Shown here: positions 1-7,693 of the stretch, piece after piece
Layout of the letters: the number at the start of each line of letters is the position of its first letter
Numbering within the stretch: the first letter of the stretch is position 1
Origin: VFKU01 sp038916785
GTDB lineage: Bacteria; Hydrogenedentota; Hydrogenedentia; Hydrogenedentales; GCA-2746185
Length of the DNA stretch: 19,406 nt
Assembly: GCA_038916785.1 (NCBI GenBank)
Contig: JBCLBO010000062.1
Span: 1 to 19,406 of the forward strand
Direction: 5' to 3'
Translations under genes and position numbers: made by a program
Notes under the pieces: generated by a model
Seen by the model: only the letters and a program-made list of their open reading frames with translations
Databases searched by the model: none
Told to the model about the DNA's origin: nothing

Positions 1-58
1 GCGCAGTTCCGGGAGCGGAAATGCCGGCCCAAGCGACCACGACTTAACTTAAAATACT

Positions 59-814
59 CTAGGCGCGGTCTTGCAGGGCTTTCTCTATTTCCGCGATGAT
101 TCCTTCGGCTTTAGTCTTTGGGTTTGGGACGTTGCGAATGGGCCGGCCGACTACGATGTAGTCCGCGCCGTCGGCGATGGCCTGATAGGGAGTACTGGCG
201 CGTTTGTGATCGTCCGTTGAATCGTCGCCCGGACGAATTCCGGGGCATACTAAGATGAACCCGGATCCAAGTTTTTCCCTCAACCTCTTCGCATTCTGGC
301 CGCTGGCAATCAGGCCATCGCAACCATGCTTAAGCGATCGGCCTGCACGATATTCGACATATTCGGAAACACTCTTGAATTTGAACCTCTTTTGATCGGC
401 GCCCACTAACATCAAGTCGTTTAGGTCGGTTTCGCCCAGACTGGTCAGCACGGTAATCTGGAGAATTTTCAGATTCGAATCCTGCTTTCCGGCCTTGGCG
501 GCTTCCGCTGTTGCTCCACTTCCAAATACCGTCAAAAATTCAACGGGTCTCGTGGCCACGTGCCGGACCGCCTTCGTAATCGTTTCCTCGACGTCATCCA
601 TTTTTAGGTCTAAGAAGACCTTTAGATTGCGTTCCGAGAGGCTCTGGATAAGATCCCAGCCTTCGCTAAGAAACAGTTCATAGCCCACCTTAAAGAAGGA
701 CACTACGCCCGCGAGCTGATCCACAAGCTTGAGGGCCGCATCTTTATTGTTGAAGTCAAGGGCCACGATTAGACGCTCTCCCGCTGGAATATCGGCCAAT
801 CTATCCGCGGACAT
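59..814 (-). CDS. pyrF: Orotidine 5'-phosphate decarboxylase
   Basis: Decarboxylates orotidine 5'-monophosphate to UMP, the last step of de novo pyrimidine synthesis, in the cytoplasm. The 251 residues cover a whole TIM-barrel family member. Visible landmarks are ALD with D20, FKVG with K42, the catalytic D69-x-K71-x-x-D74 array followed by T78, the CPGIRP loop, and ADYIVVGRPI near the C-terminus, which binds phosphate. The usual bacterial IPNT after the last catalytic aspartate reads VEET here. The ATG start is preceded by GGAAGG about ten bases upstream. The gene stands alone and is divergent from the sulfatase. Its base composition is less GC-rich than the genes to its right. Function is confident from the catalytic residues; the start is likely. 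Confidence 0.95.
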   Translation of the reverse strand: MSADRLADIPAGERLIVALDFNNKDAALKLVDQLAGVVSFFKVGYELFLSEGWDLIQSLSERNLKVFLDLKMDDVEETITKAVRHVATRPVEFLTVFGSGATAEAAKAGKQDSNLKILQITVLTSLGETDLNDLMLVGADQKRFKFKSVSEYVEYRAGRSLKHGCDGLIASGQNAKRLREKLGSGFILVCPGIRPGDDSTDDHKRASTPYQAIADGADYIVVGRPIRNVPNPKTKAEGIIAEIEKALQDRA

Positions 815-1156
815 AAAAATAGCGCCTTCCGTTAACAGGGCGATTCCCCCAGGCCATCGCTACCCCCTCGCGACACCCGGAAGATGACAACTGAATAGCA
901 ATTCGTCAATCAGAAAAGACGAACGAGGGCACTCTAACGTAATAATGGAGGTATTTCCAGCAAAACAGCATTCACTTTGTTACAGTAACAGTCTGTTCCC
1001 AAAAACCCGGTTCGTTCTCGTCTCAGGTAGGTCGAATCTAAAAATCCAGTTGCCGCAGAGTCTGGGCCGGCCCTCTCGATCGCGTTGATCCCGGCCCACA
1101 ACCGCGGCTACGGTAAGGCGTTCGCATATCGGATACCCGGAAAGGCGCCGACTTCG
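815..1156. other. Divergent intergenic region, pyrF / sulfatase
   Basis: 342 bases between two divergently transcribed genes, so both promoters should lie here. On the minus strand TTGACG (904-909) is followed 17 bases later by a weak CATCTT (881-886), a poor candidate promoter for pyrF. A 13-base perfect palindrome, TGTTACAGTAACA, lies at 978-990 and has the shape of a repressor operator. No convincing plus-strand promoter, small gene or RNA structure is seen. Confidence 0.4.
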
Positions 1157-2617
1157 ATGATTCCTCTCGCCCGCACCTTCGCGCTGCTCGCCATCGCCAC
1201 GTCGAACCTCTGGGGCGCCGCCTCCGCCCAGCGCAACATCATCTTTATTCTCACGGACGATCAGCGCGCGGACACGATTGCGGCCTACGGCAATGCCCAC
1301 ATCGCCACCCCAAACATCGACCGGCTCGTAAATCGGGGCTTCAATTTCCGGCGCAACTATTCCATGGGCTCCCCGCACGGCGCCGTCTGCGTGCCCAGCC
1401 GCGCGATGATCATGACGGGGCAGGCCTACTTCCGCGTCCCGATGGACCTGGCCGATACCGTCACGCTCCCGCAACACCTGGGCGCGCTCGGCTACTCGAC
1501 CTTCATCACGGGCAAATGGCACAACGAAGAGCGCAGTCTGCTAAGGAGTTTCGCACGCGGCAATTCGATCATGCCGGGCGGCATGGCCAACCACGAGGCG
1601 GTCCCGCTTTTGGACATCTCGCCGGACGGCAAGCTCGCGAATTTTCGCCAAGGCAGGGGGTTCTCGTCGGAGATATTCGCGGACGCCGCGATCGACTTTC
1701 TGAAAAATGCGCCACGAGACGCCCCGTTCTTCTGTTACGTCCCCTTCACCGCGCCGCACGACCCGCGAACGCCGCCGAAACCCTACCGCGAGAAGTACTA
1801 CGCGGACCGCCCACCGCTCCCGCCCAATTTCCTCCCGCAGCACCCCTTCGACAACGGCCGCATGGTTGTCCGCGACGAAGAGCTCGCGCCCTGGCCGCGC
1901 ACCGGGGACCTCATCCGCGATCAGCTGGCCGAGTACTACGGGCTCATCGAGCATCTCGACGCGCAGATCGGGCGCATCCTCGACGCGCTCGCCGCCTCGC
2001 CCTTTGCGGACAACACCTACATCGTCTTCGCCGCCGACCACGGCATCGCCCTCGGCAGCCACGGCCTCCTCGGCAAACAGAACGCCTACGAGCACAGCAT
2101 GCGCGCGCCGCTCATCATCGCCGGGCCGGGCATCCCCCACGGCGAGACGCGCGCGCTCACCTATCTGCTCGATATCGTGCCCACGCTCTGCGAGGCCCTT
2201 GGCGTCGATGCGCCGGGCCGCGTCGACGGGTATTCGCTCGCGCCCTTGTGGCGCGGCGAGCGCACGGCCGTCCGCGACGCGGTCCTCCTCGCCTACGAGG
2301 ACTCGCAGCGCGCCCTCGTCGAATCGCGATGGAAACTAATCCGGTATCCGTTCATCGACTACACGCAACTCTTCGACCTCGACGCGGACCCCCACGAAAT
2401 ACACAATCTCGCCGGGTCGCCTGAACATGCGGATCGCGTCCGCGCACTCCTCGAGCGCCTCGCCCAGGAGCAGACCCGCTACGGCGATTCGGCCCCGCTC
2501 TCGGTCTCTCGTCCCTTTCCAAAAGAGATCGACCTTGGCGGTATGCCGCGCGAGCCAGATCCCTGGCAGCCCGGCTGGATCGTCCGAAAGTATTTCGCCC
2601 ACTCCGGCCCGGAATAG
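1157..2617 (+). CDS. Secreted sulfatase (formylglycine-dependent, arylsulfatase family)
   Basis: Hydrolyses sulfate esters, probably of a sulfated polysaccharide or glycoconjugate, outside the cytoplasm; the substrate cannot be read from sequence. The 486-residue product starts with a signal peptide ending in an AASA-Q type site near residue 24. Metal ligands follow at D34-D35 in LTDDQ. The signature CVPSR has C78, the residue converted to formylglycine by a sulfatase-maturating enzyme, which is not in this window. Then come TGKWH and, in the C-terminal half, ADHGIALGSHG with the second Asp/His pair, and MRAPLIIAGPGI. The frame is open back to 1085, but the ATG at 1157 gives a normal signal peptide and has a purine-rich GGAAAGG upstream. 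Length is typical of the family. It stands 91 bases before the heme/copper gene, which has its own promoter. Confidence 0.93.
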   Translation: MIPLARTFALLAIATSNLWGAASAQRNIIFILTDDQRADTIAAYGNAHIATPNIDRLVNRGFNFRRNYSMGSPHGAVCVPSRAMIMTGQAYFRVPMDLADTVTLPQHLGALGYSTFITGKWHNEERSLLRSFARGNSIMPGGMANHEAVPLLDISPDGKLANFRQGRGFSSEIFADAAIDFLKNAPRDAPFFCYVPFTAPHDPRTPPKPYREKYYADRPPLPPNFLPQHPFDNGRMVVRDEELAPWPRTGDLIRDQLAEYYGLIEHLDAQIGRILDALAASPFADNTYIVFAADHGIALGSHGLLGKQNAYEHSMRAPLIIAGPGIPHGETRALTYLLDIVPTLCEALGVDAPGRVDGYSLAPLWRGERTAVRDAVLLAYEDSQRALVESRWKLIRYPFIDYTQLFDLDADPHEIHNLAGSPEHADRVRALLERLAQEQTRYGDSAPLSVSRPFPKEIDLGGMPREPDPWQPGWIVRKYFAHSGPE

Positions 2618-2634
2618 GCCGGTCCACGCTCGTA

Positions 2635-2664
2635 TTGACAGACGGTCGTCCGCAAGCCTAGTAT
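2635..2664 (+). promoter_or_regulatory. Sigma70-type promoter for the heme/copper gene
   Basis: TTGACA at 2635-2640 matches the -35 consensus exactly. TAGTAT at 2659-2664 matches the -10 in five of six bases. Spacing is 18. Transcription would start near 2671, about 38 bases before the ATG at 2709. It separates this gene from the sulfatase. Confidence 0.65.
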
Positions 2665-2708
2665 TCTTTTAGACATACAGGGACGGTTCGTCCTCGAGGA
2701 GCCCGAAA

Positions 2709-3950
2709 ATGATCAGAGTGTCATCCGCATTGCTTTTTGGAGTGGCGATTCTCGCATGCGCGGCGTTTTCGCTCGACGCGTACGCCGCGCCGCAAGACGC
2801 CGCCGTCACATACACCAAAGACGTGCTGCCGATCCTGCAAAAAAATTGCGAGATTTGCCACCGGCCCGGCGGCGCGAATCTCGGCGGCATGGTCGCGCCA
2901 ATGGCGTTCACAACCTACGAAGAGACGCGGCCGTGGGCCAAGGCCATCGGCAAAGCCGTCGCCTCGAAGTACATGCCGCCCTGGCACGCGGCGCCCGCGC
3001 ACCACGGTGTATTCGAGGGGGAGCGCGTGCTGACGCAGCCGGAGATCGACACGATTGTGCGATGGACCGAGACCGGCGCGGCGCGCGGAAACCCGAAGGA
3101 CGCGCCGGAGCCTCTGGTGTGGCCGGCGCTGGACGGCTGGACGATCGGCGAACCGGATTTGGTGATCTCGATGCCGAAGCCGTACTTCGTGCCGGACGAA
3201 CTGTTGGACGATACAAAGTATTTCCCGATGAACCTCACGGAGGAACAGCTCCCGGAAGATCGCTGGATCAAGGCGGTCGAATTCCGCCCAGGCAGCGAGG
3301 TCGTGCATCACATCATCTGCACGCCCTTCGGAGGCATCGCGCCGGGGAACGTGGCCAGCGAATACCGTGACGGCTACAGCGCCAAAATCACCAAGGGCCA
3401 ACAAGTCACCTGGAACATGCACTACCACAAGGAGCCCGGCCCCGGCACGGGGATGTGGGACCAGTCCTCGCTCGCAGTAAAGTTCTACCCGAAGGGCTAC
3501 CAGCCCAAGCACGTGCTCACGACCGTCCCCCTGGGCCCGATGGATTTCGCCATCCCCGCCGGCGACCCGAACTTCCCCGGCGAAGCGACGCACACCTTCG
3601 CGAAGGACGCGCTGATCAACTCGATGATGCCGCACATGCACTACCGCGGCAAGGCCGTCCGTTACGAGCTCGAATACCCCGACGGCACCCGCGAGACCCT
3701 GCTCGATGTCCCGCGCTACGACTTCAACTGGCAGACCGCGTATCGCCTAAAAACGCCAAAAGCCGTCCCCGCAGGGACCACGCTTCGGTTCACCGGATGG
3801 TGGGACAATTCCGCCGGCAACCCGAACAATCCCGATCCCGCTGCAACGGTGACCTGGGGCGAGGCCACGCACGAAGAAATGATGTTCGGGTGGCTCTCCT
3901 TCGCCAATGCCGACGAAGACGCTACCGCCCACCAGGGATTCGCGCGCTAA
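2709..3950 (+). CDS. Secreted cytochrome c / copper type II monooxygenase-like fusion
   Basis: Predicted periplasmic redox enzyme joining a c-type heme module to a fold like peptidylglycine alpha-hydroxylating monooxygenase (PHM). A signal peptide ends near residue 26. The single heme site is C47-x-x-C50-H51. The C-terminal two thirds carry every PHM-type copper ligand: adjacent H200-H201 and NMHYH (H238 or H240) for the first copper, and HMH (H309, H311) and a methionine in HEEMMFGW (M391 or M392) for the second. MPPWHA (89-94) is shared with similar proteins from soil and planctomycete-like bacteria. A GAGGA ribosome binding site stands eight bases before the ATG. In PHM, ascorbate supplies the electrons; here the fused heme may do so, which is inference. 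Substrate unknown. No partner gene is in the same operon. Confidence 0.85.
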   Translation: MIRVSSALLFGVAILACAAFSLDAYAAPQDAAVTYTKDVLPILQKNCEICHRPGGANLGGMVAPMAFTTYEETRPWAKAIGKAVASKYMPPWHAAPAHHGVFEGERVLTQPEIDTIVRWTETGAARGNPKDAPEPLVWPALDGWTIGEPDLVISMPKPYFVPDELLDDTKYFPMNLTEEQLPEDRWIKAVEFRPGSEVVHHIICTPFGGIAPGNVASEYRDGYSAKITKGQQVTWNMHYHKEPGPGTGMWDQSSLAVKFYPKGYQPKHVLTTVPLGPMDFAIPAGDPNFPGEATHTFAKDALINSMMPHMHYRGKAVRYELEYPDGTRETLLDVPRYDFNWQTAYRLKTPKAVPAGTTLRFTGWWDNSAGNPNNPDPAATVTWGEATHEEMMFGWLSFANADEDATAHQGFAR

Positions 3951-4118
3951 CGGCAAGCAATAGCACATCAAGCGAACTCGGCCCGCGCACGGCGACCACG
4001 CCCTGCGCCAAGTCGGCCTGCAGTGATTCCGTCGTGGGAGCGAAACGCAGACCTTGGATCGGCACAACGAAGGGACGACAACCCCAATACAGAATCGGAT
4101 CGAGGGAAAAAGAAAAGC

Positions 4119-4195
4119 TGGCGTACCCGGAGAGATTCGAACTCCCGACTTCTTGGTCCGTAGCCAAGCGCTCTATCCAGCTGAGCTACGGGTAC
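4119..4195 (-). tRNA. tRNA-Arg(ACG), CCA encoded
   Basis: A 77-base cloverleaf reads on the minus strand. The acceptor stem is GTACCCG paired with CGGGTAC. The D arm is GCTC..GAGC. The anticodon stem CTTGG/CCAAG encloses loop CTACGGA with anticodon ACG. The T arm is GGGAG-TTCGAAT-CTCTC with one G-T pair. Discriminator G is followed by a genomically encoded CCA. The A at the wobble position is normally deaminated to inosine by TadA, so this tRNA would read CGU, CGC and CGA. It lies 44 bases downstream of the phosphoesterase and has its own promoter. Confidence 0.97.
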
Positions 4196-4214
4196 GCAGC
4201 GCAAGCAGGCGGGA

Positions 4215-4243
4215 AGTCTAACAAATGACGCCCACGCGCTCAA
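4215..4243 (-). promoter_or_regulatory. Promoter of tRNA-Arg(ACG)
   Basis: On the minus strand TTGAGC (4238-4243) and TAGACT (4215-4220) are separated by exactly 17 bases. The start would be about 12 bases before the mature tRNA 5' end. The -35 hexamer contains the TGA stop codon of the phosphoesterase gene, so gene end and promoter overlap. Confidence 0.6.
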
Positions 4244-5148
4244 GTCTCCGCGCCCCCGGCGGTGGCGTCCGAGACGATCCACGTGTCGTGAAACCGGTGC
4301 CGCCGGATCTTGAAACCATCCGGGCCCAGCCGGACTTCAGAGAAGTCTCCCGTGTGACCCGATAATTTGTCGTGGCGGAAGAGCGCGCCGCTCGTGAGAT
4401 GCGTCAGTGTGGGGCAGATCGGATCGCGCACGAGGCTGAAGCGGTGGACGTGGCCGGAGAGATAGAGCATCCGGCCGTGGAATCCCAGCAGCGCGGCGGC
4501 GAGCTCAGCGGCATCGCGCAGGCGCCGGTTGGGTGTTGTGGTGTAGCCGTAGGTCTTCTCGAGCACGGGATAATGCCCAGCCACGATCGCGGGCGCCGCC
4601 GCCGCGGCGAGCGCCGCGCGGACGGCCTCGATCTCGCTCGGCCGGATGCGGCCCTTCGACGACAGCAAATTGGGGCACACCGTCGGCACGTAGATCACGG
4701 GAAAACCATTGCTCAGCGGCGCGGCTGCGGGCAGGGCCTCCCCCGGCGCCCACTCGCCAAGATATTTTTCAAAGCGGCGGCGGCGCGCGGATTCAAAAGT
4801 GTAGACGTCGTGATTGCCGGGAATGACCCGCGGCGCCATACCGCGCCGGACGAGTTCGCGGACAAAGTCCCGCGCAATTTCAAACTCCGAGGCGTCCGAG
4901 GTCGAAGTCAGATCGCCGGTGATGACCACATCGCGGACGCCGAGCCCGGCGATGTAGTCGAGGAACGCCGGGGCCTGGTTCGTCAGCAGTTCCCGCCGCC
5001 GGCGCAGCATGACATTGGCGTTGCCGATGAACCGTTTGTTCAACAGACGCAGCGGATTGAGGACAACGCGCCAGAAGTGCAAGTCCGTCAGATGCAGGAA
5101 ATGCGCGCTGCGAGGGCGGGGCGCGTTCTGCAAAGCGAGGGCGACCAT
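4240..5148 (-). CDS. Calcineurin-like metallophosphoesterase
   Basis: Dinuclear-metal phosphohydrolase of the calcineurin-like family; the substrate is not evident. The class III cyclic-nucleotide phosphodiesterases and several phosphatases share this layout. The five family motifs appear in order: TDLH near the N-terminus, GDLTS, GNHD, AGHYP and GHVH. All metal-binding Asp, Asn and His residues are present. No signal peptide is obvious, so a cytoplasmic location is likely. The ATG at 5148 gives 302 residues. An in-frame TTG 24 bases upstream (5172) is the alternative, and neither has a clear ribosome binding site. It is transcribed away from the Tat oxidoreductase, and its stop codon sits inside the tRNA promoter. 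Confidence 0.88.
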   Translation of the reverse strand: MVALALQNAPRPRSAHFLHLTDLHFWRVVLNPLRLLNKRFIGNANVMLRRRRELLTNQAPAFLDYIAGLGVRDVVITGDLTSTSDASEFEIARDFVRELVRRGMAPRVIPGNHDVYTFESARRRRFEKYLGEWAPGEALPAAAPLSNGFPVIYVPTVCPNLLSSKGRIRPSEIEAVRAALAAAAAPAIVAGHYPVLEKTYGYTTTPNRRLRDAAELAAALLGFHGRMLYLSGHVHRFSLVRDPICPTLTHLTSGALFRHDKLSGHTGDFSEVRLGPDGFKIRRHRFHDTWIVSDATAGGAET

Positions 5149-5195
5149 ACCGGCTATGGTACGCAATACCAAGCAAATACCCCCAAACCCCGCAG

Positions 5196-5214
5196 CATCG
5201 GCCTCAGGCCGATG
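5196..5214. repeat. Perfect hairpin, CATCGGCC type
   Basis: CATCGGCC and GGCCGATG form an 8-base stem around a 3-base loop between two divergent genes. There is no T run, so it is not a normal terminator. A related hairpin, CATCGGCT-GGA-AGCCGATG, lies at 10064-10082, so this looks like one member of a dispersed family. Confidence 0.6.
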
Positions 5215-5298
5215 GAGACTGAACCAATGGCGTTGGTTTACCGAGCCCCGGCGCCCGGTTCATTCTTCATCGGCCGGAGGCCCGCGCCGCAAGCCGGG

Positions 5299-5327
5299 TT
5301 GACGCCGGGCCGCCCGTAGGGTAGAAC
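5299..5327 (+). promoter_or_regulatory. Candidate promoter of the Tat oxidoreductase gene
   Basis: TTGACG (5299-5304) and TAGAAC (5322-5327) are 17 bases apart, about 58 bases before the ATG at 5385. The -10 matches only four of six bases, so this is a moderate call. Confidence 0.45.
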
Positions 5328-5384
5328 AATCGGATACCGATCGCGTCCGATAATCGCGGCGCGGCAGAGAAAGGGACTATTTCA

Positions 5385-6635
5385 ATGCACACCGACGACA
5401 GCAAGCAGATGACGCGGCGCGACTTCGCGAAGATTTCAACGGCGGCCGGCCTGGCCGCGATGGCCGGCGGCAGCGGAGCCTTCGCCGCGAAGAGTTCCGA
5501 CACGCTCAAGATCGGCCTGCTCGGATGCGGCGGGCGCGGGTCGGGCGCGGCCGCGCAGATGCTGCAGGGGAACGAGGGCGTGCAACTGATCGCCCTCGCC
5601 GACCTCTTCGAGGACAGGGTAACGTCGGCGAAAAAGAAATACGAAGAGAACGAAGCGTTCAAAGGCAAAGTGAAGATAAAGAAGGACCACTGCTTCTCGG
5701 GCATCGACGCGTTCGAGATGTTGATGCAGTCGGACATCGACGTGCTCATTCACGGCACGCTGCCGTATTGCCGGCCGCAGCACGTCGCAGCGGCGATCGA
5801 CGCGGGCAAGCACGTCTTCACCGAGAAACCGGCCGGCGTGGACCCCGCGGGCATCCGCGTCTTCCTCGCCGCCGCGCAGAAAGCGAAGGAGAAGAAGCTC
5901 TCGCTGGTCGCGGGCACGCAGCGCCGCCACCAGAAGGAATACGTCGAGACCATCCAAAAAATTCACGACGGCGCCATCGGCGACATCGTAGCGATGCGCG
6001 CCTACTGGTGCGGCACCCTGCCCTTTGTCTACGAGCGCAAGCCGGAATGGAAGACCGACCTCGAATACCGCATCCGCAACTGGTACGGCTTCTGCTGGGT
6101 CGCCGGCGACAGCATCGTCGAGCAACACGTGCACAACCTCGACGTGATCAACTGGGTCAAAGGGACGCACCCAGCCAGCGTCTTCGCGTCCGGCGGGCGC
6201 ACATGGAAGCCGGCCGAGGACCGCTTCGGCGACATCTACGACCACTTCGATTGCGACTACGAGTACGCCGACGGCTCGCACTTACTGAGCATGTGCCGGC
6301 ACTGGCAAGGGGCGGAGAACGTGTCCGAGGCCGTCGTAGGCACCAAGGGCACCAGCGACTGCCGCAGCCTGGGCACCTCCGGCCGCGACCCATACGTGCA
6401 GGAGCACATCGACCTCGTAGCCAGCATCCGCGGCACGGGACCCTACCTCAACGAGGGCGAGGAAGTCGCCCACAGCACCCTCACCGCGATCATGGGCCGC
6501 ATGAGCGCCTACACCGGCAAAAAGATCACCTGGGAGGAAGCGCTGAACGCCGACCTCAATATCGTGCCCGCGCTCGATTTCGGCGCGCCGTACCCCTGCG
6601 GGCCGGTGCCCATGCCCGGCCTGCACAAGGTCTGA
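5385..6635 (+). CDS. Tat-exported Gfo/Idh/MocA family oxidoreductase
   Basis: NAD(P)-dependent oxidoreductase of the sugar dehydrogenase superfamily, probably acting on a sugar or cyclitol; substrate unknown. The N-terminus is a twin-arginine signal (TRRDFAK, R11-R12, then an Ala/Gly-rich stretch to about residue 35). This implies export folded with its cofactor, as is common for this family in planctomycete-type bacteria. The Rossmann motif GLLGCGGRGSG spans about 44-54. The EKPAG motif with the catalytic-region lysine is at 147-151. VEQHVHNLDVINW at about 244-257 carries the family's active-site aspartate and histidines. GAGAAAGGGA precedes the ATG. 416 residues is normal. The last 12 codons are duplicated immediately after the stop codon. 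Confidence 0.92.
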   Translation: MHTDDSKQMTRRDFAKISTAAGLAAMAGGSGAFAAKSSDTLKIGLLGCGGRGSGAAAQMLQGNEGVQLIALADLFEDRVTSAKKKYEENEAFKGKVKIKKDHCFSGIDAFEMLMQSDIDVLIHGTLPYCRPQHVAAAIDAGKHVFTEKPAGVDPAGIRVFLAAAQKAKEKKLSLVAGTQRRHQKEYVETIQKIHDGAIGDIVAMRAYWCGTLPFVYERKPEWKTDLEYRIRNWYGFCWVAGDSIVEQHVHNLDVINWVKGTHPASVFASGGRTWKPAEDRFGDIYDHFDCDYEYADGSHLLSMCRHWQGAENVSEAVVGTKGTSDCRSLGTSGRDPYVQEHIDLVASIRGTGPYLNEGEEVAHSTLTAIMGRMSAYTGKKITWEEALNADLNIVPALDFGAPYPCGPVPMPGLHKV

Positions 6636-6675
6636 CTGCGGGCCGGTGCCCATGCCGGGCGCGCACAGCATCTAA
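6596..6675 (+). repeat. 40 bp tandem duplication of a gene 3' end
   Basis: Copy one (6596-6635) is the last part of the oxidoreductase gene including its stop. Copy two (6636-6675) follows directly, matching at 33 of 40 bases. Both encode a tail and then stop: CGPVPMPGLHKV and CGPVPMPGAHSI. The second copy is therefore a plausible alternative C-terminus rather than a random copy, as if left from a paralogous gene. Confidence 0.85.
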
Positions 6676-6677
6676 GA

Positions 6678-6835
6678 CCACCTATTGCTCTGTTGAAAAC
6701 CCCGCCTAAACCGTCATTGCGAGGAGCGCGTTTGCGGCGAAGCAATCTCGTTAACCGGAAACTCCCATGATTCGAAAGAGGCATCGGACTCGAGTCCGTG
6801 TGAGTGGGGGACCATTTCAACAGAGCAACCACCTA
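6678..6835. mobile_element. MITE-like element with 7 bp target duplication
   Basis: Perfect 14-base terminal inverted repeats TTGCTCTGTTGAAA (6685-6698) and its reverse complement (6815-6828) bound a 144 bp element. It is flanked on both sides by CCACCTA (6678-6684 and 6829-6835), a 7-base direct repeat as left by transposition. The interior has no gene. It includes a second imperfect inverted region, CGTCATTGCGAGGAG to GAAGCAATCTC (about 6713-6748), resembling REP-like repeats common in bacterial genomes, and a 12-base palindrome GGACTCGAGTCC (6786-6797). The transposase family that would move it is not identified. Confidence 0.7.
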
Positions 6836-6916
6836 ACAGAAGGCAACGAAGAGAACGAAGCATGGATCGTCTCTATTCGGCGACGACCAATTGGAACAGA
6901 AAGACACGTTCTTGAA

Positions 6917-7031
6917 GTTAGCCCCAAAGGGGCGTCCTAGACTAGCCCAGGGCAGAGCGAAGCGCCGCCCTGGGTGTCCGGGCGCCCCACTAGGACTAAG
7001 CCCTGAAAGGGCGGCCTCAGGGTATCGTCAG
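6917..7031. repeat. Nested palindromic repeat, copy 1
   Basis: A 115-base element rich in nested palindromes: GCCCCAAAGGGGC, GTCCTAG..CTAGGAC and CCCAGGGC..GCCCTGGG. It ends in CCCTGAAAGGGCGG and GTATCGTCAG. A second copy of the same design is at 8689-8811. It ends 18 bases before the zinc-ribbon gene, so it probably lies in that gene's leader. There is a purine-rich but unremarkable stretch between 6836 and 6916. Confidence 0.8.
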
Positions 7032-7049
7032 AAGCTCGAAGGAGAGTCG

Positions 7050-7460
7050 ATGGATTGCCCGCACTGCGGCGCGGAACCGCTCGTCGCGCTGGAACACCAG
7101 CGCGTCGAGGTGGACTACTGCGCGAAATGCATGGGCGTGTGGCTCGATGCGGCCGAGATTGAACTAATCTACAACGACGCCGCGGCGGCACGGGACTTCT
7201 TGCGTTCGCGCAATCCCGTGCCGCGCGGCGAGAAGCCTCGCCGATGCCCCGAATGCGGCCGGCGCATGAAGAAGGAAGCCACCGAAGGCGCGCCGCCCAT
7301 CATCTACGACCGGTGCAGCAAAGGCCACGGGCTCTGGCTCGATCGCGGCGAACTGGCGACGGTCCTCGAACACGCCGCCAGCGAATTCCAGCAGAACGAC
7401 GTCGCGCGCTTCCTGCGCGAGGTGTTTCCCGCAGCGAATAAATCGGCCCGCGAGGAGTAG
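7050..7460 (+). CDS. TFIIB-type zinc-ribbon protein (two zinc ribbons)
   Basis: Small soluble protein of 136 residues with two zf-TFIIB type zinc ribbons. The first is CPHC (3-6) paired with YCAKCMGVWLD (about 23-33). The second is CPECG paired with DRCSKGHGLWLDRGEL, in which the last metal ligand position is His rather than Cys. The WLD signature after each knuckle is diagnostic of the family. Role unknown; such proteins are often assumed to bind nucleic acid or assist membrane protein complexes. A strong GAAGGAGA ribosome binding site seven bases before the ATG at 7050 fixes the start, although the frame is open back to 6891 through the repeat element. lemA follows 233 bases later in the same direction. 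Confidence 0.85.
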   Translation: MDCPHCGAEPLVALEHQRVEVDYCAKCMGVWLDAAEIELIYNDAAAARDFLRSRNPVPRGEKPRRCPECGRRMKKEATEGAPPIIYDRCSKGHGLWLDRGELATVLEHAASEFQQNDVARFLREVFPAANKSAREE

Positions 7461-7545
7461 TATCAGAGCGGTTTGATAAATGATCGATACGATACGGATC
7501 GAACACCTTTCGATTTAAAGCCTCTAACATAAACCAATACTCGTA

Positions 7546-7566
7546 GCATGGGCGGCTCGCCCATGC
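7546..7566. repeat. Perfect hairpin GCATGGGC..GCCCATGC
   Basis: An 8-base perfect stem around a 5-base loop in the gap between the zinc-ribbon gene and lemA. No T run follows, so a Rho-independent terminator is unlikely. It looks like a dispersed intergenic hairpin. Confidence 0.55.
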
Positions 7567-7693
7567 GGGTTCATGGCAGCCGGAATCGGGTATTGTTAGA
7601 AGCTCTCAATACAGTTATCAGTGTCCATCAGTATCCATCGGTGGATAATTCGCGCTAGGCCGCCCTTCGGGGCTCTAAGAGGAGAAGCGTTCC

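Noticed and set aside
1516..2424. A 302-codon frame within the sulfatase gene
   Set aside because: It is extremely Arg/Ala-rich, overlaps sulfatase sequence that carries the metal-site motifs, and is a frame shadow.
2721..3641. A 306-codon open frame antisense to the heme/copper gene
   Set aside because: Composition is that of a mirror frame, with no motif and no ribosome binding site; the sense strand has all the catalytic residues.
7546..7566. Rho-independent terminator after the zinc-ribbon gene
   Set aside because: The stem is strong, but G-rich sequence follows rather than a T run, and it lies 86 bases after the stop codon.
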